Part shown: in pieces, positions 1 through 12,499 of the stretch | How the letters are laid out: each line of letters opens with the position of its first letter | How positions within the stretch are numbered: the first letter of the stretch is position 1 | DNA from: Bostrychus sinensis | Taxonomy: Eukaryota > Chordata > Actinopteri > Gobiiformes > Eleotridae | NCBI GenBank assembly: GCA_020698575.1 | Contig: CM036250.1 | Span: forward strand, 21,727,500 to 21,791,499 | Length of the DNA: 64,000 nt | Direction: 5' to 3' | Notes under the pieces: generated by a model | The model's database searches: none | What the model was told of the DNA's origin: nothing | The model's input: only the letters and a program-made list of their open reading frames with translations | Program-made: the position numbers and the translations under genes

Positions 1-524
1 AGTGTTTGATGAGGAATTCATTCTGCCTGAATCCTCACCATGTCAAAGGAATAAAGCCGAACACTCGTAAACGTCAGGCTCAGCGTATTTTACTTTAGCA
101 GGTCACAGTGTGTCAGCGTGTGCACCTACATGTCGCCAGTGCAGACGTGTGAGTCATGGTTGTTGTTATGGTTGTTTATGTCACTTTGTTGTAAAGGTGT
201 CACCTCACAGATCTAGATCTATGGCTCACTATCAGTCTGTGTTGTGTCTCTGAAGGACTGGACACTTCCATATGTTACATGGCATTACTGTCGACCCATG
301 GTACTGTCATTCTATCACCTTGTAACCTTGCCCAGTCTACCAGATCTAATGCAGCTGGTGGTTCTTCTGTAAATCACTGATGACAGAAATATCACTGTCT
401 ATAGCAGATATGAATAAACATTAATTATGTGTTGATTTTTGAGCACACCCTTTCTTAAATTTCATAATTTCACACTAGTTAGAAATAGAGTTGCCCATTT
501 AATAACTCGCCACATTATGGGAAT
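1..524. other. Non-coding stretch, nothing recognised
   Basis: No open frame of useful length and no repeat that I recognise. AT-rich vertebrate-type sequence leading into the 5S-derived SINE. Confidence 0.5.
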
Positions 525-848
525 GGGAATGGTATTTTATATAGCGCTTTACCTATGACACAAGTCACCCGAAGCACTTTACACTGAAGGGAAGGTGTAT
601 TTCATTCACTCCATAGTCGGTGGTGGTAAGCTACTTTTTGTAGCCACAGTTTCCCCTGGGGTAGACTGACAGAAGTGCGGCTGCACACATCTGCGCCAAT
701 GGACCCTCTGACCACCACCAACCACTCACTCACACCGGCTTCCTGGTATTTCCCCAGCGGTCTCCCATCCAGGTATTTGACCAGGCCCTACCCTGCTTAG
801 CTTCTGAGGTCTGACAGGATCGGGCATCCACAAGGCGGTATGTCCCAC
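525..848 (-). mobile_element. 5S-rRNA-derived SINE
   Basis: Read on the minus strand, 848 to about 738 closely matches most of a vertebrate 5S rRNA. It keeps the internal control region signature AGCTAAGCAGGG, followed by GCCTGGT and TGGATGGGAGACCGC. Below that, 737-525 is a non-5S body that ends with AAAGCGCTATATAAA and a short ATTCCC repeat, a tail seen in many fish SINEs. A 5S head joined to an unrelated body fits a SINE3-type retroposon rather than a 5S gene. The 5S part has several substitutions and small indels, so it is probably a dead copy. Seen: the 5S match and the tail. Inferred: the family. Confidence 0.85.
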
Positions 849-3800
849 ACATTAGGCTACAAAACCCATCCTTACACTTAATACTATAACTTCTGTGCTG
901 GGTTGGAACAGTATGCTTTTACATTCATTTGTATTAAATTAACCCTCTCCATTTATCTGGGCTTGGCACTAGTTCAATTTGTGGCTAGCCTTTTTTGGCT
1001 CCATGTTGTAGAATCCAACCCCTAACCACTTCAATAACAAGGAACCTACAAAGCATCCCAAATATCTATACCACACTTTAGCAGCCCGTTTTGCTGTGGC
1101 TGCAGAATAGGTACTTCAGATTAATAGTTAAGGGCACTTGACCTCCATCCACTTCAAGTACGGTTAATTTTTCATATAAAACACATTGTTTTTAATGCTT
1201 CTATGATATTCTTTAGGTGGGCGGGGGTTGTACTTTGCACACAGTAGAAGTTTAATCCTTTTTACACTCTTAACGAACTGATATTATACCTGACCTGTAC
1301 CATAGCACTTGTATTCCCACCTTAAGCAGCACGTATTGTTTACAGTACATAATGATAAAATTGTACTTGTATTTGACTTGAATCCAAAGATTTACTAAGG
1401 CCATACATTTTGGTTATATGGTTGTATGATTCTTTTTAAATAATACTAGTTATATGTTCATTTTAATGAGGTGCTCCTAATGTTGATGAAACAGAGTCTC
1501 TTGTCAAAAGTTCCATAATGAGGTGACTTGATGTGGAACACTGTTTATGTCGGCCATGTTTGCGGCCCATTACACACAAGCATGTGACATGATGAGGCCT
1601 GTGATTGGTGCATTAAGTCCATCTCACTTTAAAGCCTTGTCTTCCGTTGTGTCAGCACTTTTCTCACTAACTGCATTCATCAGGACAGATCATTACATCC
1701 TTCCACTCCTCCGCCGCTCGCTCACTCCATCTCTCACTCACTAAATGAAAGAGGAACCCTGGTGCATCTAAAGACTGGCTGCCAGTGGAGCCAGAGGTGG
1801 AGAGATGAGACGGAAGAATGGAGGAGAAGGAGGAGAAGAGAGAAGAGGAAAAAACACAGCCCTCTTAGAGTCCAGATAGTGGTAAAGAGAGTTTGTGTTG
1901 AAGTGATGATTAGTCTGTGTTGTGGCTGTGGGAAAGAGCCGCCATAGTTGGGCTATTAGTACACAGCAGGATGGAGGCAGTCTGGTTTCCAAATCACATG
2001 AACATAATGAGTCATAGAAGCACCTCCTGAATCCTCTGTCTAAATGTGGGATTGTCTCCACCAGCGTGTGATGAAATGTGTTTTTTGACATTTGAAGCTA
2101 GTTTTTAATCAAGTTTTCTGACTACTCTGGATGATTCATGACTTCCATTCGCGTGTCACTGCTTATTTGCTTCCCCTTCCTTATAACGCTCCCTCACATA
2201 TTCTGCTACTGTCAGCCAAACTTACAAAGTCACACACAATAGGTGACTCCTCACAAGTGGATTTTCCTTTCTTCATAACCCTTTTGGCGATCACAGGGCA
2301 ATATCTGAAAACATTTTGTTTTGCTTAAGAAAGTCAAATACAAAGTTCGTGAGCTACGAGTATGCTTTATTAGCTTCAGGCAACTTGTGTAATTCAATTC
2401 AATCTCACCAGGGGAGATATTAAAGAACTCAGTAACAGCTTTTAGTGTACGAGGAAAAACATCAAATACACACTGTTTATTTCATAGAAAGTGTAGGGGT
2501 TTTAACAACTACAGCAGCATGAATCGCTTCAGTTTTCAAACAGTGCTGTGAAGAAGCTGTGAGCTACAGTACTTAAAGCTTTTGCATCTCAAAGACAAAT
2601 GCTAAAACATTTCTGTTTCCCTGACCACTGCTTATTTACATATACTGTGGGTGTTTAACATATATTTTAGATCCACTGGTTTGTGCTCTGACTTTCAGAA
2701 ACCCGTAAAGTGCCACTTGTTCAAGAGTTACATACAGTATTATCTGTATAGGGGTCAGAGTCTGTAGTGTGTCTCTTGTGGCTATGGCATTGATAACAGG
2801 CCACAGAGTAAATAACAGTTAATTCATATTAACAGCCATCTATACCTGGTTTGACTTCAATAAAGATTAGCTGCTTAGAATGTAAATGCTGTTGTCTCAT
2901 ATTTTTCAATAAATTGACGCCCCTTACTAAAATGTGGGAAATTGGTAGCATTTCAGTTGCAACAAAAGCGGACGGGTAAGGAGTCCTTTATCTTTCTGCC
3001 CATGTGCACTTCTACATCTATGACTTCTGTCTCCAACAGTAGATTTATTTTTACTTGCTTACAAAGGCATACACTACTCAGAAACTTGTACTTACAGGCC
3101 ACCCAGAAACAAGCCGTTGCAGGACTATTTTAGGGACATGTTTCTCCTTCATTAAAAAGAATTTATATTGAAGCAAAATAAGAATAAAGGAGTGAGTGAG
3201 GGATTGAGTGATTTGTACCGTAATGCAGCCCACAAGAGTATTTACAGTGGTGTTCGGCTAGGATTAGTTTTGTGGGAGGATTAGTGAAGCTGCATTACTG
3301 CTGTTTTATTTAACACACAACAGAAAAAGACTAAAAATAAAAGCCTCTTAACTACATTTAGCCAACATGAGAGACTGGACAGTTAGGAAACATGATGTTT
3401 GTGTCCTCTTTATAAGCACCAAACACTACTCTGTACTTAATGTAGTAATCTGGTGAAAGTTGCCTGAGGCATATGCTTGGCATAAAAACACTGTCATATT
3501 AGTTAAGGCGATGATGTTGGAGAGTGTGGCATATGCTGATACCAGCGGGATCAACAGAGTGGAGAAGAGTGCAGGATTAATGCAAAAAGACTGAGAAGGA
3601 GAAAGAGAGATAGTGAACAAGAGAAAATGAGAGAGATATTTGCAGAGGCAGCACATGGGCTGCTCCTCTCTTTCCTTGCATCAGCATTGATCACAAAACA
3701 TCAGTAAAGTAAAGAGCAGGGAATCCATCAGTGCACAGCTCAGAAGCTGCTGCACCAATACTAAAGCTGCTCCATCTACAAGGCACAGTCATATGCTCAT

Positions 3801-5318
3801 GTCTACCACATCCCCACAGGCTTTGGACTCTACAAAATAGGCATTTTAATCCACTAACATTGTCATGTTTTGAGAGTGCTTAGAGGAATTATTCAAAATA
3901 ACTGTCAGGAAACTGTCAGGAACTGTTTGTTTGGAAAAATTTCTCTGAAACTTGACATTTGGTCATCAGTATGTTTGTTTCCTTAACAAACAATGCTCTG
4001 ACTGCACCTGACTGCTTCTATTCGATTGTATGCTGCACACAATTAGAGGAGGAGCATATTGTTCTAAACATACAACATCAAACCATTGAATGTTTCTCTT
4101 TTTGAACTGTTAAAAAGAATACATGCAAGTATGTACTTGTATGCCTACATTTTACCTGCCCACACAGGCTTCTGTACTTCTATCATTTATCATTCACAGA
4201 CATTAGTGCATGTCAGCTCTACAGGGAAATCTATTGGAAAAAGACTTCTGCCTTTAGATCTACAAGCACATACGATGGTTGACCTTTACTATTTATACAA
4301 ACCATCTCACAGTCAGATTGGCTGCTGTAAAAAGTCACAAAACCTATAACAGGTGTAAGCATTTGTTTTTAAAATGTTTCTTAATTAAATTGAGGTTAAC
4401 CAATATTAGCATTAGATAAGGTATAATTCATGCTCAGAAATCACAAAGCTCTCTCTAAAAGCATATTTTTGAGGGAGGTTCGAAAGGTAGCAATGAGCCA
4501 TTTGTTTTCATTCCAAACATCTGGTCATTTATAAATCCCTCTGAGGTATAACAAACTGTGTATGAAAAACAGAGGAAAAATAAAGTGGGGCAGTAGCACC
4601 CCAATGAGACCGAACCACTTTGATGTTCTCAGAGCTGTATAGAGTTAAAGTTATTTTATACAGTAACATTTTTTTTTTCACAAACAGACAATAATAAGCA
4701 CACTGCCATGATGCAGGTGCTTTCTTCTTTGAGTTCAAATATTAGCAGGTTATAGAGAAACGTTTGTACATGGCCTTGATTTGACTGTAACTGTGACTTT
4801 AGACAGCTGCTGTTTATCTTTAAATGCTGATGTTTTTATACTAAGATACAGCCAGCCCCTCCTACTTAGAAAATAATCTTCTATCAACATTAACCAAGAT
4901 GGTGCCGGGCTAATACAGAGCAAATTTAGTAATTTCTCTGATTCTCTGATTAACAGCTTTTGTCACTTGTTGATTCTGCTGAGTCCATGTTGTGTTTCAG
5001 TCCTCTGTGTCATTTTTTTCCTGTTACAGTAAAGTCGCTGATGTCCGATGTAACAAACAATGTTGCAAAACCTGCAACAATTACATTGCATTCTTCCCTT
5101 CGTTTGTCTGATTGGTTACTCCGTCCGTGATTGTTCTGCCCATAGAAATTAAATTCAGACCATGAAGTACCAGACTAACTTTCTTGTATAGAGCAAGAAA
5201 AGAGTTAATCTGACTGGCCAGTCGAAAAAAAAGACTGTAACTTGTTCTTATTTTTTGCCACCATTGAGGAGAATTATACAGCTCTCATTTTTAAATTTAA
5301 TAACTTGCTGTTCACCAT
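849..5318. other. Long non-coding stretch
   Basis: No credible gene. The short open frames have no recognisable protein motif and no supporting splice sites. A purine-rich strand runs from 1,801 to 1,855. The 1,560-1,750 area is slightly more GC-rich but gives no promoter evidence. Nothing else is recognised. Confidence 0.5.
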
Positions 5319-5460
5319 CAGTGGTTCCCAAATGGTAGGTTGGGACCCAAAGATAGGTTTGCAAGATGTTAAATATAGTTTCAATATTTATTTGAGGTCT
5401 AAATATTATTTGTACATGATCAGGAATAAAATTGAGTCCCAATATCAGAGCAGAAGATAA
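5319..5460 (+). mobile_element. DNA transposon fragment, 'cagtggttccca' end
   Basis: Starts with CAGTGGTTCCCAA followed by a GGGACCCAAAGATAGGTTTGCAAG-like stretch. This is the usual end of a common fish terminal-inverted-repeat element (written from memory of the family). No matching right end is seen, so it is a fragment and its right boundary is approximate. Confidence 0.5.
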
Positions 5461-6639
5461 TAGCTACATTATGAAATTACTATTACTCTCTGATATGATA
5501 AAGCAAAGCTGTTGTTGTGAAAAGGATTTACATTTACACATTATTTTTTTGGAGCTCAATTTTTGGACACTAAGAAATATTACTGTTTGAACATTAGTAG
5601 TTGAACCATAATACTCACATTTAATTTGAAAATTGTTTATTTACACAGAATTTTCTTCTCCAATGTACAATTACCTAAAAAAGTGTAACCTCCTGTGGTC
5701 AGCTCCAGTAAAAGAGAATGATACATATTCCACACTTTCTGACTTTCTGACCTTGACTTTTCCCATTTCAGTGTGGCTTTCATGTAAACTAAAGCCCAAA
5801 GAATTGCTGACACAATTGCAAATTCACATTCATGCATTCACAGTATAGCATTCCTATGCATACTAAAGGCAAGTATATTGAGCAAACACATAGGTAAAAA
5901 AAAAATGTTGCACCACCCACCAGGAGAATTCATCTTGAGGACAAACTGAAAATTGAATCATAAACTGTAAAGAACCAAGGTTGAGTTCAGTTGTGGTAGA
6001 AAAGAGGGACAGGATGGAGGTGGAGAGGAGACTAGAAAAGAAAGAATGCATTAAATAAAAGTTCACTCTTCTCTCTCCTGGCTCTGCAGAAATTCACGCT
6101 GCGCTTCCTGATTGAAATTTCCTGGTTTAATAGCTGTGAAATAAAGTCAAAGTTGGAAAAGAAGGGAAAAGACAAAATATGAAAGAGTGGGAAGAAGCAA
6201 AAGAGTGGGACTCCTAGACCGACAGATAAATCCAATTAATGCAAAGAGAATGGCTTTTAATATGTACGTTCAAGTCTAATTAGTCTTATTAATATTAACC
6301 ATTGCCTCTCTATCTCTTGTGCCAAATCCAGTACACCTTTAGCCACCTGGTTCCACTTAGTGGCTTAACCAATTGCACCGTGTCAAAAGAGGCTTTGGTT
6401 TTGCTAAAGAAATCCTGCCGATGTACAAGGCTGGGTTTGTGTGGGGCTGGCTGGTGGTAACAGGTAACGATTACCACTAATGAACACAATGAGATGGCCC
6501 CAATGAGGTAATCTGACTGTGCAGCCAGAGGAAACTCTCCATTTACACCAATTAGCACAGAGACACAGAAAGTGACCGGAAAGACACACAGCTGGGCCTT
6601 ACAGTTAGGTGTGGAGTTATCCTAAAAATAGGTTTGCAG
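5461..6639. other. Non-coding stretch
   Basis: No gene seen. 6,440-6,560 has a balanced, non-repetitive composition with homeodomain-type TAAT/ATTA cores and could be a conserved non-coding element, but conservation cannot be judged from one sequence. Confidence 0.4.
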
Positions 6640-7376
6640 TGAGCTGATACTGGTATTGGTGATTGGCACCGATCTGCTGGATTGGTGGATCGAGTTGAGT
6701 TTGCTCCAGATCCTGATGCACTTCAGTGTATGAACATTTCAGCAGCAGGCAGCAGCTGCAGTGCTCATCTCACAGGCTTTTACACACGGACATAAGCCAC
6801 ACTGTCAGAGGTGTGCACGTATTTCAGACTTTCACCACGAGGCTCAGTAAAACCAATTTAGTGAAAGATGTTCTCCTGGCCTGTTGCAGTGGCATAATTA
6901 ATGGTGTACTCATGAAGAGACTCCAGACAGGACAATGAGTTTTGTCCCAATGTGAGTTTGTTTTAGTGCTTTGCATCTATGGATGGTAAACACCATACAT
7001 TTTCCAAACTGTGGACCATGGGCCAAATCGGGTCCCATGGAAATTACATCTGTTCCTCACAGATTAAAAGTGTTATGCAATTCTGGCTCTTATTACATAC
7101 TCAAAATGAGTTTGAAGTGAAAATGAAATAATTAATAAATAAACAGTTTAAAAGATAGACACATACGCTATGTCCATTATTTTATTAAATTATAATAGCC
7201 CATATATACCCCATATATTAGTAGAATTTAAGGGTTAAGGTCAAAATTAAACTAAAATAAATAAGAAGAGAAATCATGTCTACAGTGTCTGCACTGGTAC
7301 TGGTTGGGATTGGGCGCTGGTAGGTACTAGAAGCCCTGGTATTAGGTCTAAAAAAGTCAGATTGGTGCATCCCTAC
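6640..7376. mobile_element. Decayed hAT-like non-autonomous DNA transposon
   Basis: The left part (6,640-6,720) has the GATACTGG/TATTGG/GCACCGATCTGCTG pattern. The right end (7,345-7,376) reads GATTGGTGCATCCCTAC. Fish repeats that begin GTAGGGATGCACCGAT and carry TATCGG-rich subterminal sequence have this design. The interior has no transposase frame. The left boundary is uncertain because the terminal bases are degraded. It is probably an old internally deleted copy. Confidence 0.55.
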
Positions 7377-7427
7377 CTAAAACCACTAAAAAGGCTGAAT
7401 TCAGGGCTTAAATGCTGATGGTTTTTT

Positions 7428-7456
7428 TGTTTGTTTGTTTGTTTGTTTGTTTGTTT
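7428..7456. repeat. (GTTT)n microsatellite
   Basis: About seven tandem GTTT units, directly visible. Confidence 0.95.
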
Positions 7457-7689
7457 ATGTTAAGAAACATTAGAGCTTGGTTTCATATCCACTTTTCCCA
7501 TATTGGTCAACTGCACTGGTTTATTACCTCCTCCAAAGTTGTTGTGTTTTTGATGATGCTGGATTGTTGGTGTGTGTCACTGTGTTAGCAAGATAAAAAT
7601 AAAGTAGCAAAGTAATGGTCAGTCCAGGGCTGGGTTCAGGACCAATTTTTGTCTTCTACTTTAAATGCTACAAGACAACGAAAGGGAAT

Positions 7690-7800
7690 TCAAATCATCA
7701 AATGATTAGTCTTCGGTGTGGATCTGAATTATTGTCTGGGTCTAGGGTGAAACTGTTATGCCTTGGCGGAGGTCTGTGCTCTCCATGTGCTTCTAGTTGT
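7690..7800 (+). mobile_element. Fish repeat family A, 3' end
   Basis: Contains GTGTGGATCTGAATTATTG and then TTGGCGGAGGTCTGTGCTCT followed by a CTTCTAG end. The same end recurs in this window near 32,040 (plus) and near 43,480 and 45,830 (minus). This copy has no tRNA-like module before the end, unlike the copies at 31,935 and 43,478. I call the family A because I am not sure of its published name. Confidence 0.55.
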
Positions 7801-9261
7801 ATTGTTGTTCAATGACCTTGTAGAATGAAAGACATTTATACTTAACTTTAGGAAGACATTAAACACAACTGCAACAACTGTTCTATTAATGAGTGAATCA
7901 TGAAACATTAACCACTTCCATAGCTGCAGGCATAGTCTTCTCTGTCATTAGTTATTGACCCACTAGTTTAAACTCTTCAATGAATTTAATGCATTCCTCA
8001 TCTTTTTATGTCTGTTTGCTTATCCATCACATCATAATTATAGCTTCCAGCTTTCCTCACAAACTATTTATTTAACCGAAACAGTTTTTGAATGCTAATG
8101 AAGGGGTATTAGATGTAGATTGCTGGTGATCTAGCAAGCCGAGTCTCATTTGAACTTCTGGCCTATAACTGTGAAAGGCGGGAGTGACTTAAACATGGCT
8201 ACATTTATGCGCAGCAGATGGCTCGCTGTTAGTAACCCAGTCACAGCCTCGCAGTCCGCTTTTGTTTATCTGTCGACCTGGTTCTTCAAGCCGAGGCCAT
8301 GAATCATACTGCCTGCTAGCAGAGCACATCTTGCTGTCTGGCATCACCTTTCTACTTTCATAGATATTCATTTTCTGCACACGGTTGAAAATAACAGACA
8401 CAAACACACTTCCCTCTGGTAGAAAAGCCATTTTTACTGCTTTGCACAACATTTCCACCGACTGACAGACATTAAAATATATATCAAGTACGTGTGCTGA
8501 ATATGCAATGGACTTTTCTTATTAAGAGCATCCTATACTATAAAAGGCCAAGGTGCCAGCAGCCAGCTATCACACATGCTCCTAGCACCTTAATACCGCA
8601 AGGCATCATGGGTAAAACAACATGTGAGTTACCAAGGACACACTGATTGGTCAAGGTGAGTTTATGCAAATGTAGTTCCCTGGAATTTGTCAACAACATC
8701 CATTGAAGTGTGACGAAAGAGGGGGAAAAAAAAGGAAATGAGTGGAGCCCGCGGCTGTCTACGATAATGATGAACAAATGGACACATTAGCATTAGCAGG
8801 TAGCAGAATCGCTGCAAGGCACACATGGACAGACCAGCAGAGCACACACGACATTTGATAAAATGGCTTTAATTAGCAGTACTCAAAGCATGCCTTTCTT
8901 ATTAACGCTATATATTTTCCATGTGATTTATTTCTATTTAATAGTCCCACTCCTGTCAGTAGAAAAAGAGCTATCACTGTACAGCAGTGACAAATGAAGA
9001 CAAGTGACAAATGTGAATTCAATTTAATAAACTGAACCCACACCATAAGAGGCAGTTCTCAACCATTACTCTCTTTTAATCCTTTGTGCCCTTATAGCCA
9101 AAAACATCATCAAGCAGACTTTGTACCACCATGTATAATGATTCCTAGTTGTGTTACATGTACTTGCATTGTATGAACCTTGACTATCCTAACAAAATTT
9201 TTACTAGGATGCCTTGGTATTTGACCTGGTAGAGCACATACCAAGTCATCTTACTAAAATG
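7801..9261. other. Non-coding stretch
   Basis: No gene seen. 8,200-8,480 is non-repetitive and moderately GC-balanced. 9,200-9,250 has a short stretch (GACCTGGTAGAGCACATACC) that resembles the head of the tRNA-derived SINE at 50,497. Confidence 0.4.
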
Positions 9262-9395
9262 TTGCCAATTAATCAAATTAGTTGATTAATGCTCCTCAGC
9301 AGATTTTTATTTAGTACCTTATTACTGTACTTTTCCAGTTTTGTGTTGCCTTTGTACTAACTTTTTAAGATGTGTTGCTTCCATCAAATTCAAAA
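9262..9395 (+). mobile_element. Fragment of the TACAACCCC-type DNA element
   Basis: Matches in order the internal sequence of the more complete copy at 33,392-33,873: TTGCCAATTAATC, AATGCTCCT, TACTTTTCCAG, then CCATCAAATTCAAAATG. The copy at 62,540 has part of the same order in reverse. Both termini are missing here. Confidence 0.6.
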
Positions 9396-12232
9396 TGATT
9401 TCTCTTCCTACCACAGTTTTCACCTGTTCCTTCCATGACCTTAACTTTCTGCTGCTTACAGAAAAAGGGGAAAGCTTGTTGCTTTCACCTCTGTAATTAT
9501 GGACTTGAATTTTTCACAAGCCATATGTTTCTATGTTGTAGAGAGTGTGTGGAGTGTAGCTTTAGTATGGAACAGCCCCTAAAGAGGGCAGACAGCCTGT
9601 CTCCACACATCACATTAGAGTGGCTCTTTAAGTGAGCATGTACAGTATGTAGGTGTGGAGGATATCTATGATTCTTCTGCGTGACCTGTCTTAGTGTCTG
9701 ACTGAATGTGCATCTTTTCCTGGAGCTGTTGAGCACAAGCATCTTATGGTCTCTGTATATATTTGTCCTTGTATTGCTGTTCCCCTTTGCACCAGGCTGC
9801 CTTTTAGCTTTCAGAGCAGCCAAACTTCTCTGTAGCTGTGTGGAGAATTATGCAGCCTACTGAGCAGTTACCCCTTAAGTTTAAGTTCCCTGGTTTGGTT
9901 ACTATGTCTTTGCTATGGGTCCAGTGCATTGGCACAGGTTGACACTTTTTTAAAATGTTCTCTAAATGTTATAAGAGGACTTTTATGAAACTTTTAGGAC
10001 ATGTCTTTGGTGTAGATCTCATTCACTGCACAAGCATTTTAGCCTCCCTGTATATCTTTGTCTTTGCATTGCTCTTCCCCTGTGCGCCAGGATGTTGTTC
10101 AGAGTAGGTTAACTTCTCTGTAGCCACTAATCAGAGGGGATGTATGGAGATTGCAGCCTATAGACTGAGAATCAATGACTTGACAGTGGGTGGCGAAGTG
10201 ATCAGCATAATTGCTGTTCCGCTTTACTTCAAAACCAAAAGCCAAGCTGTTTCTCCCAGTCTATTGGCAAAACCACTGAAACATTTAACCAGGGCCTTGG
10301 CGTTCCTTACAATAAGACATCTTCATGGAAATGGGAGTGCTGGAGCTCTATGTTCTGGGCACAAAGGCGGTAATTTCTTCACAGTTCTGCTGTGATGGGT
10401 ATTATAAAGCATGTGAATAAGAGAAAAAGACAGGAGGATGGATGATGTTAGAGTTAGAAATCCACTGAAGGCAAAAGAGACATTTTTTTCTGTTGTGGCC
10501 TTCCACCTCTCTGACAGATAAGAATCAGTGCAGTGAAGGTGGAGGCAGCAACATGATAGGACAATATATGGAGCTCACTGTGCGAAGAGGGGCTGTTTGT
10601 GTGTTTATTGTGTTTTTTAAGCAGTTTATAAGAAGGGCATGTATATTGAAAAGCGCCAAACTCACAAAAACTAAAACCCTGATTCAACATTTCACTATGC
10701 AACAGTTAGACATTAATGAGAGCTGCTGCTGCTGCTGCTGCTGCGAGAACTCCCATTGTGCCCTGCTCCAGATGAAGCTTTATTGTTTTTGTAAATATTG
10801 GAATCTAGAGTTTGACTTTTCAAAATTACATGTGCTATTTAGTTCAAACCCCCTCTTAAATGAACACAGTATAATACAGTGTACCACAAGTGGTCCATTT
10901 ATACACACAGCTGAGTGTTGCTACTGTTATAGTGCAACCAGGAAATTCATATACTTCTACTTCTCAGTGCCCCTAATTGGACATTCGATTTTGATGCTTG
11001 ATTTTTGTCACAACATTGAACAAATTAGCTGACAGCATGGAAAGTTGATTTAAAAATGTAATATTGTTGTATCACAACAACAGTTGCCTCAAAGGGCTTC
11101 ACAAACAAAATCAGACAAACAGACTGCACAAGACAACAACCCCCCATCTGAGTAAGGAATATTATTGTCTAATCTTGTTAGGTGGGTTCTGTGAAGTGAT
11201 GAGAATATGATTGCATCTGCTGCAATGCACAAAAGTGCAATTTTAGTAACAACCAACCTTAAATTATAACAGCTACAACTGCCAAATACATCACAGCATT
11301 TGTATGTGTATGAGTACAAATCTCAGCGTGGCGTGTGCAAGCAGACACCATGTTCTGACCTTTGGGATGGTAATCAGTAATTACCTGATTAGCCGTCTGT
11401 TTTCCCTCAAACAAGTACAACTGGATAATGGTGTAAGTCACTGATTACAACCTATTCTACAATCAGTCAGCCATTAACAAGCCATGCATGAGCACTCACA
11501 CAAAACTCAGAGTCCCAGGAGAGGAAAAACTACTCTATAGGAAAAAAAGCTACCAAACAGTTCCTTCTTATCTTGTGACTTTACATCTCTCATCTCGCTT
11601 TGCTTTGTGCAGACTTCAGCACTTAACTGACTGCCCAGTGACTCACTACAATACAAGAGCATCACCTCCATCCTTTACCGGCATCTTTTCACTATTTGTC
11701 CATTTATAAAAAGCCTTTCCATTGTCAAGAAAGCCTTCTCTCGCGCTCTCTTTCTGATATTGGAAAATAGTGCGGTCAGAAGTATACACAAACATACACA
11801 ATCTTAGCGGCAAGGACACCTAAATGAACCGGCAGCAACAACCTTGTACTTTTAAAGACCTAATAATAAGATTTTCAATTTCTGCATGAACAATCAAATG
11901 ACTTGTACAATATCACTTTGAAATATTGCATTTGTTCCATGAGTTCAAGAAGAATAGATTCGGGCTCGTCAGTCATTTCCTTCCTGTCATCCTCCGTAAT
12001 GGAAAAACCGTGCATGGCAGATGTTGGACTGCATCGCAATACACTGCTGTCCATAAAAATATCTTTAGCACTTGTGATGTTAGACGCAACAAAAACAACA
12101 ACAGCAAACAAAGGCATCTGGTTCACATGAAGGGCAGCTGGTGCATGCAGTGTATCATGACGTAGGAGCCAAAGGGAGAACTTCACATTTTTAAGGCATC
12201 GTCTATCAAATGCTCAAGTAATATACAGCAAT
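9396..12232. other. Non-coding stretch
   Basis: No gene accepted. The longest frame (10,493-11,032, plus) runs through a CTG microsatellite that encodes a cysteine run and matches no domain known to me. The partly overlapping frames near 11,875-12,186 on both strands also lack recognisable motifs. Confidence 0.45.
10721..10744. repeat. (GCT)n trinucleotide repeat
   Basis: About eight GCT/CTG units in a row. It is not in a credible coding frame. Confidence 0.95.
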
Positions 12233-12257
12233 TTTTATTTATTTATTTATTTTATTT
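12233..12257. repeat. (TTTA)n microsatellite with T-rich flank
   Basis: Tandem ATTT units followed by a T run; directly visible. Confidence 0.9.
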
Positions 12258-12499
12258 TTTTATGATTTTGGAAAACCTCTTCTATTCTTTTCTTGTAAAC
12301 TGCTACAAAATTGTAGAAAATAATTTTGGTTTAACAATCAGAAAGTTGAGTACTTCCACTGTAACTCAAATAGGTTGCATTTCTCCAAATAAGCCTCAAT
12401 ATTAAAGTGCTACCAGAATTATTTGTAATCAAATATAAAAAAAAAATATTTTTGAATGTTGAAATGTTTTAAAATATATTTTTTCAGTAAAAGGAATCA

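Noticed and set aside
738..848. Functional 5S rRNA gene
   Set aside because: Substitutions, indels, the lack of a T-run terminator and the joined SINE body show a SINE.
10493..11032. 179-codon plus-strand open frame, the longest in the window
   Set aside because: It runs through a CTG microsatellite giving a cysteine run, has no recognisable domain, and its codon use looks like random AT-rich DNA.
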